Source: Diprion similis
Taxonomy: Eukaryota > Arthropoda > Insecta > Hymenoptera > Diprionidae
DNA length: 64,000 bases
Assembly: GCF_021155765.1 (NCBI RefSeq)
Contig: NC_060117.1
Span: 1,434,501-1,498,500, forward strand
Direction of reading: 5' to 3'
In this document: piece after piece, positions 11,490 through 24,448 of the stretch
How positions within the stretch are numbered: position 1 is the stretch's first letter
Layout of the letters: each line of letters begins with the position of its first letter
Position numbers and translations under genes: made by a program
Notes under the pieces: model-generated
Database searches by the model: none
What the model was told of the DNA's origin: nothing
The model's input: only the letters and a program-made list of their open reading frames with translations

Positions 11490-11682
11490 TTATCGATAAT
11501 TCCGGTTAATCGGTTTACCGATTAATCGATCAATCGACGGTTTAGATTAATCGCTTTAGCAAACGACGATATGTTAAATGAGTTGCGATTCGCGTACCGG
11601 TTATTATCGATCTGTAGAATTATTATTCGGCAACTTCGATTAATCGATTAATCGGAAAAACTTGATTAATCGATTAATCGCA
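11490..11682. promoter_or_regulatory. Cluster of TAATCGATTA palindromes
   Basis: The motif GATTAATCGATTAATC occurs at about 11638-11653 and again at about 11663-11679, with related ATTAATCGAT, TATCGATA and TTAATCGG sites from about 11490 onward. TAATNNATTA matches the dimer site of paired-class homeodomains, and ATCGAT-type cores match cut/onecut or DREF-type sites. The block lies just inside the intron upstream of the main starvin exon and could be an enhancer or alternative promoter. Function is inferred. Confidence 0.35.
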
Positions 11683-12282
11683 CAGCACTAATCCGTATAA
11701 CTATAACTTGTACACTTATTTATTGGGATCTTGTTATCGAATGAAATAACAGAGACGACAACACCTCTGAGATACTCTACGAGAAAAAGAAAACATGTTA
11801 GGTTTAAAAAAGACACTCGTTCGCTTAGGAGAAGAACAATGCGAGTGTAATTATATCGGTTTCTTTTCCATATTCTTACTCTGGCTTGTTTGCTTCTTTT
11901 ACTTTATTCCATTTCAATTTTTCTGACTGACTTAGCGCGTTTATCGTTTGTTCCACGAAAGTCTCTCCGAACGTTTCTTCGACATTCAATTCCAACCATA
12001 ATGATCCCCGAATACCTGCACGTTACAGAATATACTACATAATATACTGAAACAAAGGTGCGTGCTTAACGATTTCTCGAACAATGAATTAAAAACGGTA
12101 TTTATTTATTCCTTCACCACCGTCAAGCAGTCATCGCCATCTTCGTATACGATATACATATGAATTAGGCATTAGGAGCATGATCTTTAAAAAGAAGCAG
12201 CTCGACATTTTCAACTCGTGCATTTTATTACACGTCATTCGAAATTTGATCCCCTAAAAGCATGTTCGATTTTTGGTCTCAC

Positions 12283-12915
12283 AAGGAACATCAGTTTGGT
12301 GTCCCCCTCTGATTTCATCGAGACTAATGTTTGTTGTTGAACATTGAAAACTAGGAGACACGCATTTTTTTTTTCATCTGCAAAAAAACAGTTTCAACGG
12401 GTGAAAACGACCCCCAAAGATGGGCACTAAACGGAGTGATTTCTCGACGCAATGCCGATCTTTCATGCCTGCCGGTAATTTTTTACCGACATTACACGCA
12501 CGCATTACCGGCATGCGCGTAATGTCGGTAACAAATGTCGCCAAAATGAGATTTCGGTGTACTTCGTAATCGAAAACCAGATGAGCTGCCATTTCGTCAT
12601 TTCACCATCAAATCTCATGGGACTGGGCTCAAAATGTGTGTTTCATCACCGCCTAGTGGCATCATACCGGATAGTTCGATCCATTCAGTGCAACTGTGAA
12701 AATTTGGCCAATTTCTGTGAATGGTAACCAATCTGTAAAATTTTTTTCAAAATTTCGAAAAAGTAAAAAGACGCACCACTTTTTGCCAAAATAAGGCATT
12801 AACTGCCCAAGTTTCACTCTAATCGTTTAAGCGGTATAGGAGTTCTGCATCCCCGCGTTTTCGAGGTGTACAACGGGTCTTTATAAGCACCTTAAAGAAC
12901 ACCAAGCTGATGTTT
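12283..12915. repeat. Possible degenerate transposable element with short inverted ends
   Basis: AACATCAGTTTGGTGT at about 12286-12302 is inverted at about 12898-12914 (ACACCAAGCTGATGTT). Between them is GC-richer sequence unlike the surrounding DNA, including a strong hairpin at about 12484-12532 with arms TTACCGACATTAC and GTAATGTCGGTAA. No open reading frame resembling a transposase is visible. Confidence 0.35.
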
Positions 12916-13929
12916 GTTGTTAACGATTGATCGGATTATTCGATTCTCAAAAATTCTCTCTCTTTCAGTTCTCCGGCTCGTAGTTAGCAATCGTAGTAAC
13001 GCAAGCCGGTCGCAACTTCATTAAGGACTTACGTCAACCCCTTGACGTCAAGCCATAAATCGAAGGATATTCGACCTCGGATCGAATCCAATATGGCTAA
13101 TGAATTCGGGCCTGTATAGCGTCTCTGCACATCCCTATATCCTATGCCCTATCGTATCACAATCATCATCACATATCTCACTGCGAAGGACGTTGACAAT
13201 CTTAAAAGCAGCTTCAACGTAAAATAATACGTGTAAATCCGTATATATGTATGTATATACTTCCTGGTTTTATCGATCGAGTTATACTCAAGTTCGTTGC
13301 ACGAAGGAAGAAGAAATAAAACGTCAAATGACAATTGAATTGAATGAATCGAATGACGTTCGTTCGCGTTATATCATACGAGAAAATTCATCGTGTATAA
13401 TACATTAAAAGTTAAAACACGATCCCATCGATCCATTGATTGATTCATTCATTCATTCATTGATAAAACACTGTACACACATGCATACGTACATACGTAT
13501 ACATATATATGTATACATATGTATTTATACACGAGGGCGGTATAAACCGTGAGTTATAAATTATTACAGACGTTATACGCGAATGGAATATCTAATTACA
13601 CGTCCATCTTTTCATTGTAAAATTACTATTTAATATGTATATTATGTACGTACACACTGGCTTTCAATGTCATAACTGCGATTCACGTGTCGTTTTAAAA
13701 AGCACCGCTAATTCTTCTTCCAATATCAAATAAGTTTATAATAATAATAACGATAATAACAATAATAATGATAAATGATTTTTAACAAAAATTACAATCA
13801 AGTGAGTGAAACTATCGACTAAGGACCTGTACCATAATTCAGTTCAACGTTCTAACTGAAAACTAGGATCAGATCGATAGGATTGTCCACCTCAGTTTAT
13901 ATTTCTATAAGGTGTGATTTGATTTATTA

Positions 13930-13962
<33 letters not shown>

Positions 13963-14616
13963 GTTTACTTGAATGTTCATACATAGTTTTGCATATTATT
14001 TATTATTATTTAAAGCCATCAACGCTGAACTGCCTCAGAATGATTGGAAAAAAATAATCACCAACAGATTAAACGTTGTGGAAGAAAATTTGTAAAAATT
14101 CCGGATCACTTTTTTGTGAGATAGAAAAATTGTATAAAAAAAAAAAATTCTGAAGCAAGGGTGGAAAAAAAAACAAAAACACAAACAAAAAATAATCAAC
14201 GACCGATTGCGAGGAAAGATAATCGATTATACACTATTAATCGGGAATAAAATAATCAATTTAATCGAAAATGGATTGTTTTTAATCATTAAAATGAAAT
14301 GATTCTACACAAGTTGTATCACGCGTCACTGCATCACGAGATATTATAAGCTGCGTGTAGGATATAATGCGTGAATAAAAGGTAGAAGGAAAAGAAGAGA
14401 GACAAAACAAAATATTTATGTGTCTTGCAGTTCAAACAACCTTGCTCAATATATATATATATACGTATACAAAAAACTTGCGAGTATTTTAATTGTATAT
14501 TGAAACAACTTGGAATACCACGATCAGAATTAAATAATCGTTCAAAACGCGATAAGAAACGAAGGCTCGTTAAAATAACGATAAATTGTATATTATAAAC
14601 CAGTTTTATATATATA

Positions 14617-15645
14617 TGGGGCATTCCAGCTAACTTCGACCTACGTATACGCACCTTGACCTCTTGTATTTGGCCTAAAATTTTTTACACGATTTTTCTC
14701 AATTTGAAAAGCACCAATTTTTTACCGAATCAAAACTTTTGAGCCTGTTTCCGCGAGAAGAAAAAAAAAAAAGTTTTCCATTCTTTTACTTTAAAATCAC
14801 CCTTGAATATTTCTTGTTCTTTTTTTTTTTTTTTTTTCTTTTTCTCGTTTCTTTCAACTCTGATAAACGATCATAATATACAACTCAGAGACGTACGTGA
14901 AGTTGGCAACCTTGCAGTGAATCGAGTATACATATATGTATAAGAAATGTGTCAGGCACTGTATATGCAGTAATATTATAGCAGCTGAACTGAACTGCAT
15001 TGGCAGTGACGTTTTCTTATACCTATATATAGGATGTATATGTATTTGGCACCACCTCCTCGGTGCCTTACAGAGAATTCTTTTGTCAACTCTACTCTAC
15101 TCTAGCTACTGCGCTGCATATGCGGAATGAATCGTTGAACGACATTCATTCGGCGTGAGACGAAATGTGCAGGCATAATTTAACGTGTCTGTACATATAA
15201 AGTAACGTGTATGTAGTTGGTTGTTACTGTATTAGCTATACCCGCGACAAGAATATTTCAAAAATCGATTTTCTTTTTATTCACGTTTCTAAAAATTTAA
15301 ATCACGAAGAATATCGTGTGTATTAATTGCAAAATGAAATTTTGAAAAATCGCAGAAGTTCCGAACTTTAAACTCGACTATCTCAAAAACGACGGATCCA
15401 ATTTTCACCAAATTTGGACAAAATGTTTTTGTACACTTTGTTTCGTTCACTGTGTATGGATTTTGGTTATTTGCTAAAAACAAAAACTTTTCTACAAACT
15501 TAGGCCGGAAAACAAAAGTTAAAGTCGAAACGTTCACCGTTTCGTTGATTGGAAAGAAGAAAAAAAAAAAAAAGCTTGCATTTTTTTTTTTTTCAGTCTT
15601 CAAAATGAAAAATTCCTCGATTTCACCTGGAATGTCCCATACATA
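14617..15645. mobile_element. MITE-like elements with GGGRCATTCCA ends
   Basis: ATGGGGCATTCCAG begins near 14617 and its inverted counterpart CTGGAATGTCCCAT ends near 15641, so the pair could bound one 1 kb element. The interiors next to the two ends do not match each other, so these may instead be two half-elements of the same family. Poly-A and poly-T runs lie inside. Confidence 0.4.
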
Positions 15646-16108
15646 TGTCGTCTACATACGTATTATACATATATATACGTACGGAACGTTCGCGAGCAGC
15701 GTCTCATCCTTTTTTGGAAAAATTAGGTCACGGCGGCGTTTCGACGCAGTTTTTCTCCCCCCCCGCCCCCCCCCATCGCTGCCGCTACCAACCGCTCAAA
15801 GATCAATTATACGGATATTATTCGCAAAGTAAATCGTACGATACACGGTAACCCGCACATATGAATATCATATATATGTATTGTATACATATGATATGGG
15901 TGGGGGGGGGGGCAAAACGGGTTACTTAAGGAAATTACTTAGTTTTCGAGGGCTGAAATATGCTAGAAACCATTTTTTCTTGCTTTTTTTTTTTCCTTTT
16001 CGAATTTTAAAGAAAGAAAAATAAAAATGATTCGAAGCGGGGTGAAAATGATTTGTGTCTCAATTTCTACTGCGTTCGCATTATATATCCTATTCAACAT
16101 CACGCGTG

Positions 16109-16156
<48 letters not shown>

Positions 16157-16189
16157 ATAATAATTTATTAGGGTAATTCGGAATAAATG

Positions 16190-16225
<36 letters not shown>
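16190..16225. repeat. Poly-A run of 36
   Basis: A pure A tract follows an AT dinucleotide repeat (about 16121-16151). No target-site duplication or retroelement body is visible next to it. Confidence 0.9.
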
Positions 16226-16229
<4 letters not shown>

Positions 16230-16385
16230 GCGCAAACATTGCAGGCTCAAAACTTTCCTTTGCAATGTAAAAGCAAGCCTGTAAAAATTTTTTACACCGC
16301 ACTTAACATTAGTATTAAGAAAAATCATTTTTTCCGTCTTATTTTTATGAATAAAAATTCACCCCCTATAACCTAATAAATATAT

Positions 16386-16424
16386 ATACACACACACACA
16401 CACACGCACACACACACACACACA
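16386..16424. repeat. (CA)n microsatellite
   Basis: ACACAC repeat, interrupted once by a CG. Confidence 0.9.
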
Positions 16425-16503
16425 TTTCGTGACGAATTTACAAACCGTTTGGAAAATTCCAAAAATGGGCGAAAGAGCGGAGAAGAAAAAGGTGGCGACG
16501 CGT

Positions 16504-16527
16504 GGGGGGGGGGGGGGGGGGGGGGGG
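16504..16527. repeat. Poly-G run of 24
   Basis: Uninterrupted G tract on the plus strand. It is followed by a (ATCAGC)n hexamer repeat at about 16595-16637. Confidence 0.9.
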
Positions 16528-17106
16528 CGTCTGCCGATCACTTTCATTTCTATTCGTTGCCGTCGTCGTCGTCTCGAATTCTCCGGCTACACAGAGATCA
16601 GCATCAGCATCAGCATCAGCATCAGCATCAGTATCAGAGATTTCAAGCGCAATACTTAAACTTCTCTCGCCCACGCCTCTGAATTCGGTAACCCTATTTC
16701 AGTGCACAACGTTGCCAAACCACATTTCCGTTCGCCAATATCACACACGTCATATATGTATAAGTTTTACAGCTTTTTTACATACACCTATGTGTTCAAG
16801 TATCTACATACATGTATACACATGTATTTTATACATACGTATGTATATGTATATGTATATGTATATAGTATACGTAAGTGTCAATGAGCGGCATGACAGA
16901 TGAGAAATAATGAAAAATCTTACTACGACCAATATGTTACTGCTGTATATGCATATATATTATATGCAAAAGTATAAAAAAATTGTACTTCAATACCTAT
17001 AAACAATAATAATAATAACGACAATAACAACAACAAAAACGACACATCGTGGCAAAAAAAAAAAAATTGTAAAAAAAATGGAATCTCTCGTTCGATTCTT
17101 TCTTAA

Positions 17107-17132
17107 CCCCCCCCCCCCCCCCCCCCCCCCCC
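17107..17132. repeat. Poly-C run of 26
   Basis: Uninterrupted C tract on the plus strand, 600 bases from the G tract at 16504. Confidence 0.9.
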
Positions 17133-17854
17133 GCCCTCCGTACTTTTCCTTTCTTTTTTCTTCGTTCCTATACATTTCTATCTGTACAGAAAAAGTTGAT
17201 AAACAACGAGGTAAAAAAAAAGAAAGAAAAACCACATCACTGGCTGATGATTCTACATGTACGTATGTAATATAAAATATATGTTTGAAGAGAGAAAAAA
17301 GAGAAAATAAAAGAGAAAAGAAGAAAAAAAAAAAAAAAAAGTAACGTAACGTAACGTACTTGTTATACGTGAACATAGTTTGATCAGGTGTGATATTGTA
17401 TTGTAGCAGAGGAGGTATAATAACATCTCGTTCCTGTCTCGCTGAGAGATTTTCTAATTCGCGCAAGCAAATTGACTGGAAACTTGAATTACCACAAAAA
17501 TAATAATCTTGAGAATAGGATTTATTAATCATAATAATAATAATAATAATCATAATCATAATAATAAGAAGAAGAAGAAGAAGAAGAATCAAAAGAGAAA
17601 AGAATGAAACGAACAAAAAAAAAAAAAAAAAAAGAACAAAAAAGAAAACGGTAAATACATCGCATCATGTGTATATTTGTTGTTAAAAAACCGGTTTCCA
17701 CTCTTTGGAATAATTATACGTACTTATTATTACATATGTATACCTATACATATACGTACGAACATTATACACCGCATGATCTTAACGTGCAGTTCGATTT
17801 CATTCTCGCCTCGCACCGCGAGAAGAACAGAGAGAGAGAGGTTGGTGGTTGAGT

Positions 17855-17874
17855 GGGGGGGGGGGGGGGGGGGG
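17855..17874. repeat. Poly-G run of 20
   Basis: Uninterrupted G tract directly after a GTTGGTGGTTGAG purine-rich lead-in. Confidence 0.9.
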
Positions 17875-18218
17875 ATCGGTTAGATCACGAGTAAAAATAT
17901 GTAAGACAGACGTAAGTGTACGCACGTAGGTGTGTGTAAAGAGATATGTGCAAAATTTCGCAGAATTTGAAACCAATAACATATTATACGTATATTATAA
18001 TCGTTTGACTCTCAATGAAAAGAGAGAGAGAGAGAGAGAGAGAGAGACGAGAAGTGCCTGAATTGCGGAACAACTGCAATAACGTGTCATAATAATTAAC
18101 GAAAAGATAAACGTCATTTTCGCATTTATTAATATTTTTCGCGACAACTTTTACCTCGCTAACAATAAATATAATTAGCTACGTGTATATATACACATAT
18201 TACAGGTATAATTATATA

Positions 18219-18874
18219 TTAGACTGTATAAAAAAAATTGACCATTTTTTTTTTTTTTTAATAGTATACTGAAAATATTGTTCAAGATGACGAAAAAGAA
18301 ATAGCATAAAAATTTCAGATTTTAATATTGATATTTAGAGGTGCCTCGTCGCGATTTTCTACTTTCCATAAGAATAACATGGCAAAAATGGTTCTTGCTT
18401 CTTGCGATTTTTATAACTAGATAACGACGCGTTGTACAGAAAATTCATAAACATGTTTTTGTAGGAAATTGAACGTTCTACAAAAAAGGTCTCTTGTCAT
18501 TTTACGATAAATCTACTCTTTCAAAAGTTATTTGAGGTCCTTTGCTGATGTTTAACCTCAAATAACTTTTGAAGGAGTAGATTTATCGTAAAATGACAAG
18601 AGACTTTTTTTGTAGAACGTTCAATTTCCTACTAAAACATGTTTATGAATTTTCTGTAGGACGCGTCGTTATCTAGTTATAAAAATCGCAAGGAGCAAGA
18701 ACCATTTTTGCCATGTTATTCTTATGGAAAGTAGAAAATCGCGACGAGGCACCTATAAATATCAATATTAAAATCTGAAATTTTTATGCTATTTCTTTTT
18801 CGTCATCTTGAACAATATTTTCAGTATCCCATTAAAAAAAAAAAAAAATTGTCAATTTTTTTGATACAGTCTAA
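18219..18874. mobile_element. 656-bp foldback MITE, copy 1 (near-perfect palindrome)
   Basis: The element starts TTAGACTGTATA and ends GATACAGTCTAA, and its halves are inverted copies of each other nearly to the centre (about 18546). Matched landmarks include CATGGCAAAAATGGTTCTTG at about 18379 with its inverse at about 18698, and GATAAATCTACTC with its inverse around the centre. A TA dinucleotide flanks each end, as expected for a Tc1/mariner-type TA target duplication. There is no coding capacity. Confidence 0.85.
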
Positions 18875-21006
18875 TATATATATATATATATGTGTGTGTA
18901 ATATTGTGTATATGTGAAGGATTGTAAGTAAGTAACTAAGATGAACAAAAACTGATAAGAAGTATCACAGGTGTGTTAAAAAAAAATTATCACCATACGT
19001 ATATAGATTCATGCAAACGTCAAAACTTAGTTTCAATCATCATCGCGATTTTGAAAAAATATCTCGGTTCGAAGGACATAAATACATATATACATTTTTT
19101 CGTGGTGAAAGAATAAAAAAAAATTTCTTTTGTTTTTTTTTTTTTTGGCCCACCCTATTGCGTATATCCACACACACACACACGACAAATATATGATGCG
19201 AGCAAATTTTTTAACACAATGCGCAAACGCAGGCATGCAAAAAACGCGTTTTTTTCCCCTCTCTTCGATTGAAAAACATAATTGATAATAATAATTCATT
19301 CAAAGAGATGGTGATGACGATGATGATGACGTTAACAACGACAAAAAAAAAACAACAACAACAATAATAATAATAATAATAAATGAACACATAATGCAGA
19401 AATGGGTTTGAAAATATTGAAAGAAAAAAGAAAAAAAAGTCAAAACGAATGCGGAGATGATGGAAAATTTTTTTTTCTTCTTCTTCGTCCGGCACAGTGA
19501 ATATGTATAATAATAAATATCATTTTATTATGCAATTAGACAAAACTTACAGGAAATGCGCGATCCTGCACGTACTGTCCAAATTCCGGTGTGCTGTCCA
19601 AGATGATAGGGGAATCCATGTTTGGTTGTTTTTTTTTTTGTTTTTTTGGTTATCTCTTATTGGTTCTTTTTTCTTTTTGTATTCGCTTTGTTCTTATTCT
19701 TTCGGATCTTTTGTTATATAGAAATAAAAAACGATGTTTGCATTATTCGCTTGTGAAATATGGCGAAGATAGATAAATAACAATAATAACAACAACCATA
19801 ATAATAATAATAGTAACGCGTCGATCGGCCGAGATTTTATACCGATTCTATAATATGGAAAAATATCTCCTTTTTTTTCGATCAAATCGACCTTCGAGTT
19901 TAAAAAAAAAACAACAATAAATGTAATTGAGGATGTATCGATTAATTATCATTACTCTTAACGGTTTGATGACTGAGAAGGGAAGAAAAAAAAATAACAA
20001 AGAAAAAAAAAGGAAAGACCACAAAGATTGCGCGAACAAAAAGAGCATGGATTAGGAAAGCAAAAGAAAAAAAGGATTAAACAGAAAAAAAAAACGCACA
20101 CACATCACCAACAAAAACAACAACAATAATAAAAACAACAACTACGGTAAAGGGTTTCAAGTATAGAGTAAAAGAAAAAGCAGATATAATTGAAAAATCG
20201 AATTGTTACGACAATCGAGTTATTTAACAATATAATTGTGTAAATTAATATAAAAATTTGACGAGAAAGAAGAAGAAGAAGAAGAAGAAAAAAACTTTAC
20301 CAAAAACTTTTATCCGACTGATCGGATATTTTATTTATAATTTTTCTCTGTCTTTACACCGAAATATAATAAAAGTAGATACTTAAAAGTTGTTTCTCCT
20401 CCCTCGCTTCTGATTTAAAAGTTTTTTTTTTTTTTTTTTTTTTTTCTTTCACCACGAAAATTATATCCCTTCCATTTCGACAACTATTACTATTACTATT
20501 ATTATTATTATTACTATTATTATTATTATACCTGGACGATTTAATTGAGCTATTTTTTTTTTTTCAAAACTGTGTAAATTTTTTTCGGCAACACTCTAGA
20601 TTTAATTAAAATCACTGCGTTTAGACGTGTCATAATAACACGTTTAGTAGTAGTAGTGGTAGTGGTAGTGGTAGTGGTAGTAGCAGAAGTAGAAGTAGTT
20701 CGAAAACACTAATAATTTATATTGTTAAAATTTGTTTCATTATCATTATTATTATTTACGTACGTTACTTCCTTTACCTTTATTAATTTTCCGAACTTCT
20801 TTCCATCCGCAAACTCTCGTATCTTATTTATTATTATATGAAGTTAAGACAGATCGCACTGGTTAGTATATATATATATAGTTATACTAGTATACTTATT
20901 ATTAGTATACTTGTACGAATGTGAATGTGTGTGTGCCTATATTTATTTTCCGTTCTGAGTCACTTTGGTGCGTCGACTGTTATAATAATCTATGTATTAT
21001 ATATTC

Positions 21007-21056
21007 TACCACCACCACCACCACCACCACCACCACCATCACCACCACCACTACCA
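21007..21056. repeat. (ACC)n microsatellite
   Basis: Trinucleotide repeat with one or two substitutions near its 3' end. A degenerate GTA/GTG repeat lies nearby at about 20648-20690. Confidence 0.9.
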
Positions 21057-21605
21057 CTCGACTCGACTGTATTATACCTATCCAATCCTATATAGGAATG
21101 TACCTTATAAGTACGCAGGTACTCACTGTGCCAAAAATAACGACAATAAACAACAATTAAATCACCTTGTTTGCAGTCGTCAAAAGTTTATTACGTCATC
21201 CATTTATTTATTCAATTACTTTCATTTCGTTTGTTTGTTTGTTTGTTTGCTTTGCTTTTCCTTTCCTTTTTTTTCTTTTCTTTCTATTTTATGGTTTCTT
21301 TTTCTTCAAACTTGAAATATTATTATTAATAATATTGTTATTATTATTATTATCACGATTTCTCACTGTTATATATATATTATATTCGCGAGTTTTCTCT
21401 ATAAGATAAGAGACGAGATCGTATATATCTAATATACGAAGGGGAAAAATAAGTAATATAATTGCAACGATTTGAAACGATGAAAATCGGCGTGAATTAC
21501 GCGGAGTCCGCTTCTCTCGGCGTTAAAACCTTTACTGAAGACTAGGGTCAGGCATGTACGCGTTATATCTCTGAAACGAACGAGAGAACGTGCGAGAGGA
21601 GAGAA

Positions 21606-21666
21606 AAAGACGGAGAAGGAAGAGAGAGAGAGAGAGAAGGAGGGAGGAAGGGAGGGAGGGAGGGAA
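21606..21666. repeat. Purine-rich (GA)n/(GGGA)n repeat
   Basis: AGAGAG passes into GGGAGGGAGGGA, an all-purine tract. A similar GGGAGGGA tract lies at about 21830-21848. Confidence 0.85.
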
Positions 21667-22134
21667 TATATACTCTGAACAAGAATATATATATAAATAT
21701 ATGCGACGAGTAATCCTCACACTTGCAAATTCCTAAGCATAATACATACACGGATTATACATGCATATATAGTCGATGCACACCCACGTATTCACGCACA
21801 TTGTTGCACTCTTCGAGATCTGCGAAAAGAGGGAGGGAGGGAGGGAGAAGAGGAGAGAATTTCGATGCGAGGCCATAAGAACATTTATACGTCATGTGTG
21901 CCTGCGAGTATGTTACACACGTGTGTGTATTATGGGTATACATGTGTGTGATGCAGTAACTGGTGTGTGTTTGTATTCGTGTATTATTCGCGGCTATTCC
22001 ATGGAACGTGCCAAGTCATTCCACCGCCTTCGAGAAGCACACCTTTCTCGAATTTTATTCATCTATACGAAAAAAGGTATTTATATAGTGTATAATATAC
22101 GTACGTTTAATTTTTGTGTATATATATATATATA

Positions 22135-22788
22135 TTAGACTGTATAAAAAAAATTAACAATTTTTTTTTTTTTAATGGTATACTGAAAATATTGTTCAAG
22201 ATGACGAAAAAGAAATAGCATAAAAATTTCAGATTTTAATATTGATATTTATAGGTGCCTCGTCGCGATTTTCTACTTTCCATAAGAATAACATGGCAAA
22301 AATGGTTCTTGCTTCTTGCGATTTTTATAACTAGATAACGACGCGTTGTACAGAAAATTCATAAACAGTTTTTTGTAGGAAATTGAACGTTCTGCAAAAA
22401 AGGTCTCTTGTCATTTTACGATAAATCTACTCTTTCAAAAGTTATTTGAGGTCCTTTGCTGATGTTTAACCTTAAATAACTTTTGAAAGAGTAGATTTAT
22501 CGTAAAATGACGAGAGACCTTTTTTGTAGAACGTTCAATTTCCTACTAAAACATGTTTATGAATTTTCTGTACAACGCGTCGTTATCTAGTTATAAAAAT
22601 CGCAAGAAGCAAGAACCATTTTTGCCATGTTATTCTTATGGAAAGTAGAAAATCGCGACGAGGCACCTCTAAATATCGATATTAAAATCTGAAATTTTTA
22701 TGGTATTTCTTTTTCGTCACCTTGAACAATATTTTCAGTATAACATTAAAAAAAAAAAAAAATATTCAATTTTTTTGATACAGTCTAA
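22135..22788. mobile_element. 654-bp foldback MITE, copy 2
   Basis: Same family as the element at 18219-18874, with the same ends (TTAGACTGTATA and CAGTCTAA), the same internal order and TA on both sides. The two copies differ at only a few positions by eye, mostly in A or T run lengths and single substitutions, so at least one insertion or duplication is recent. Confidence 0.85.
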
Positions 22789-22802
22789 TATATACACACA
22801 CA

Positions 22803-23235
22803 TTAGGGTGTCCCTTATTTAGGGTGTTGACGATTTTTTCCCGGCCCAACCCTCGAAATCAACTTCAAATAATTAGAAAACAATTGCATAATTTTTTCAC
22901 ATTTTTACCTCAACTCTAAGACAGTCCACTTTGTGTTCAAAGTTTCTTTTAGAAATAACATATGGGAAAAACTTTTTTATTCTCAGTATATATTTTATTG
23001 TGAAAGTAATAATGTTGAGCAAAAATTTGTAACCGTGAGGTTATAGTCGGCAATAGTATTGCCGTCTGGGAAAAAATTCCCATAATCGTATCGGGCAATA
23101 TCGACGAATTGCACACCCTCGAAATCTGAACTTTTTTTTTTGCATTCAGAGGAAGTGCAATTCGTCTATAGATTTGCTGGTATCGTGATGTAAATTTTTT
23201 TTACACATATAGTAGCACTAAAACCCACTAAAAAC
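22803..23235. mobile_element. Possible MITE-type repeat adjoining copy 2
   Basis: Directly after the foldback element, sequence starting ATTAGGGTGTCCCTTATT continues to an inverted pair, GACGAATTGCAC (about 23103) and GTGCAATTCGTC (about 23156). The AGGGTGTCCC start resembles the ends of small insect DNA elements, but no matching opposite terminus was found. Confidence 0.25.
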
Positions 23236-23420
23236 TCGCGTTTACAGATTTTTTTTTCACTGTTATATTACTCTGGCAACTAAATATATGCCGAGGAAAC
23301 AAGATTTTCCCACGTTATTTCCATAAGAAACTTCGTTTTTTTTTTGTTTTTTTTTTTTTTAAACAAGTGTAAATTTTCAAATTCACTAAATTACATAATT
23401 CACATTTTTTTTCAACGGAA

Positions 23421-23460
23421 TGATGACGATGACGATAATGACGACGACGACGACGACGAC

Positions 23461-23506
<46 letters not shown>

Positions 23507-23528
23507 GTGATGATGATGGTGGCGATGA
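23421..23528. repeat. (GAT/GAC)n microsatellite
   Basis: A long GAY trinucleotide repeat. It is open in several frames but is simple-sequence DNA rather than a gene. Confidence 0.9.
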
Positions 23529-24448
23529 AACAAAACCGTCAAATTCTACGAGGAATGAAAAAATAAGTAATAAAAAAAATAGAGAGACAAGAACGAAAGA
23601 AGTAGATCGAAGGACCTGAAAAGAAAAAACATGGACGCGAAAATCGAAAAAAGGAAGAAAGAAAAAAGGGAAAAACGAAAGAAAAGGAAAAAACATGTGT
23701 ACAATGTACGTATATGTTTAGGTATGTATTTAACGCACCTCTCGACTCGACGTGAGAGAGGAAGAGAGAGAGAAAACGACTCTCCTCCCTGACTCAACCT
23801 CGGAATCGAGACCGACTCTGTTACGTGTATGAAACGTGTTTATTCCGTAGTATGTATGCATGCATATGCATGCATGTAAGCTATATGTATATATACGTAT
23901 ATAGCGGCGAACCGATGCGACGGTCACCTTTTATAGTCTTTTCGACGCGCTGCTAGTTAGTTAGTTAGTTAGTCAGTCAGTCAGTCAATGTAATGCACAG
24001 GCTGACACGTATACGTATGTGTGTAATCGTGTACATGCGTAGTAGAATGATTCGTTGAGTGAACTATTTTTCTTTTTTTTTTTTTTTTTTTTTTCCTTCA
24101 CTATTAGCTACCTAAGATTTTATCGAAAATCTCGAAATAAAATATTTGCAGGACAAAAATTGCAAATTTGTTCATTCACGCAGCAGGGGTGAAAAAGAGC
24201 CCCACGCGTTATTACAGGAAAAGGGTTCAAAGGTCCTTCGTTATTTTTATCATCATACGAGGATAGGAAAAAAAAAGGAAAGGACCCTCCGAGAGAATGA
24301 AAGTGAAAATTTTACACCCTCATTATCCTACTGCTGCGGCGGAGAGAAAAATCATTTGACGTCCGAGTTGTCATAAGAAGAAGAATAAAAAAAAAAAAAG
24401 GTCGCACAGAATATACACATAACATAGCATAGGGGTAAAAACTTGGAA

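Noticed and set aside
15452-15832. 126-codon plus-strand frame
   Set aside because: Runs through poly-A, poly-T and poly-C tracts and a MITE end; no domain and no splice context.
16990-17616. 208-codon minus-strand frame
   Set aside because: Composed of homopolymer and trinucleotide repeats (poly-Phe, poly-Gly, poly-Ile) inside the starvin intron, with no conserved segment.
23344-23696. Open frames of poly-Asp, poly-Ser or poly-His
   Set aside because: They are translations of a GAT/GAC microsatellite without any other coding sign.
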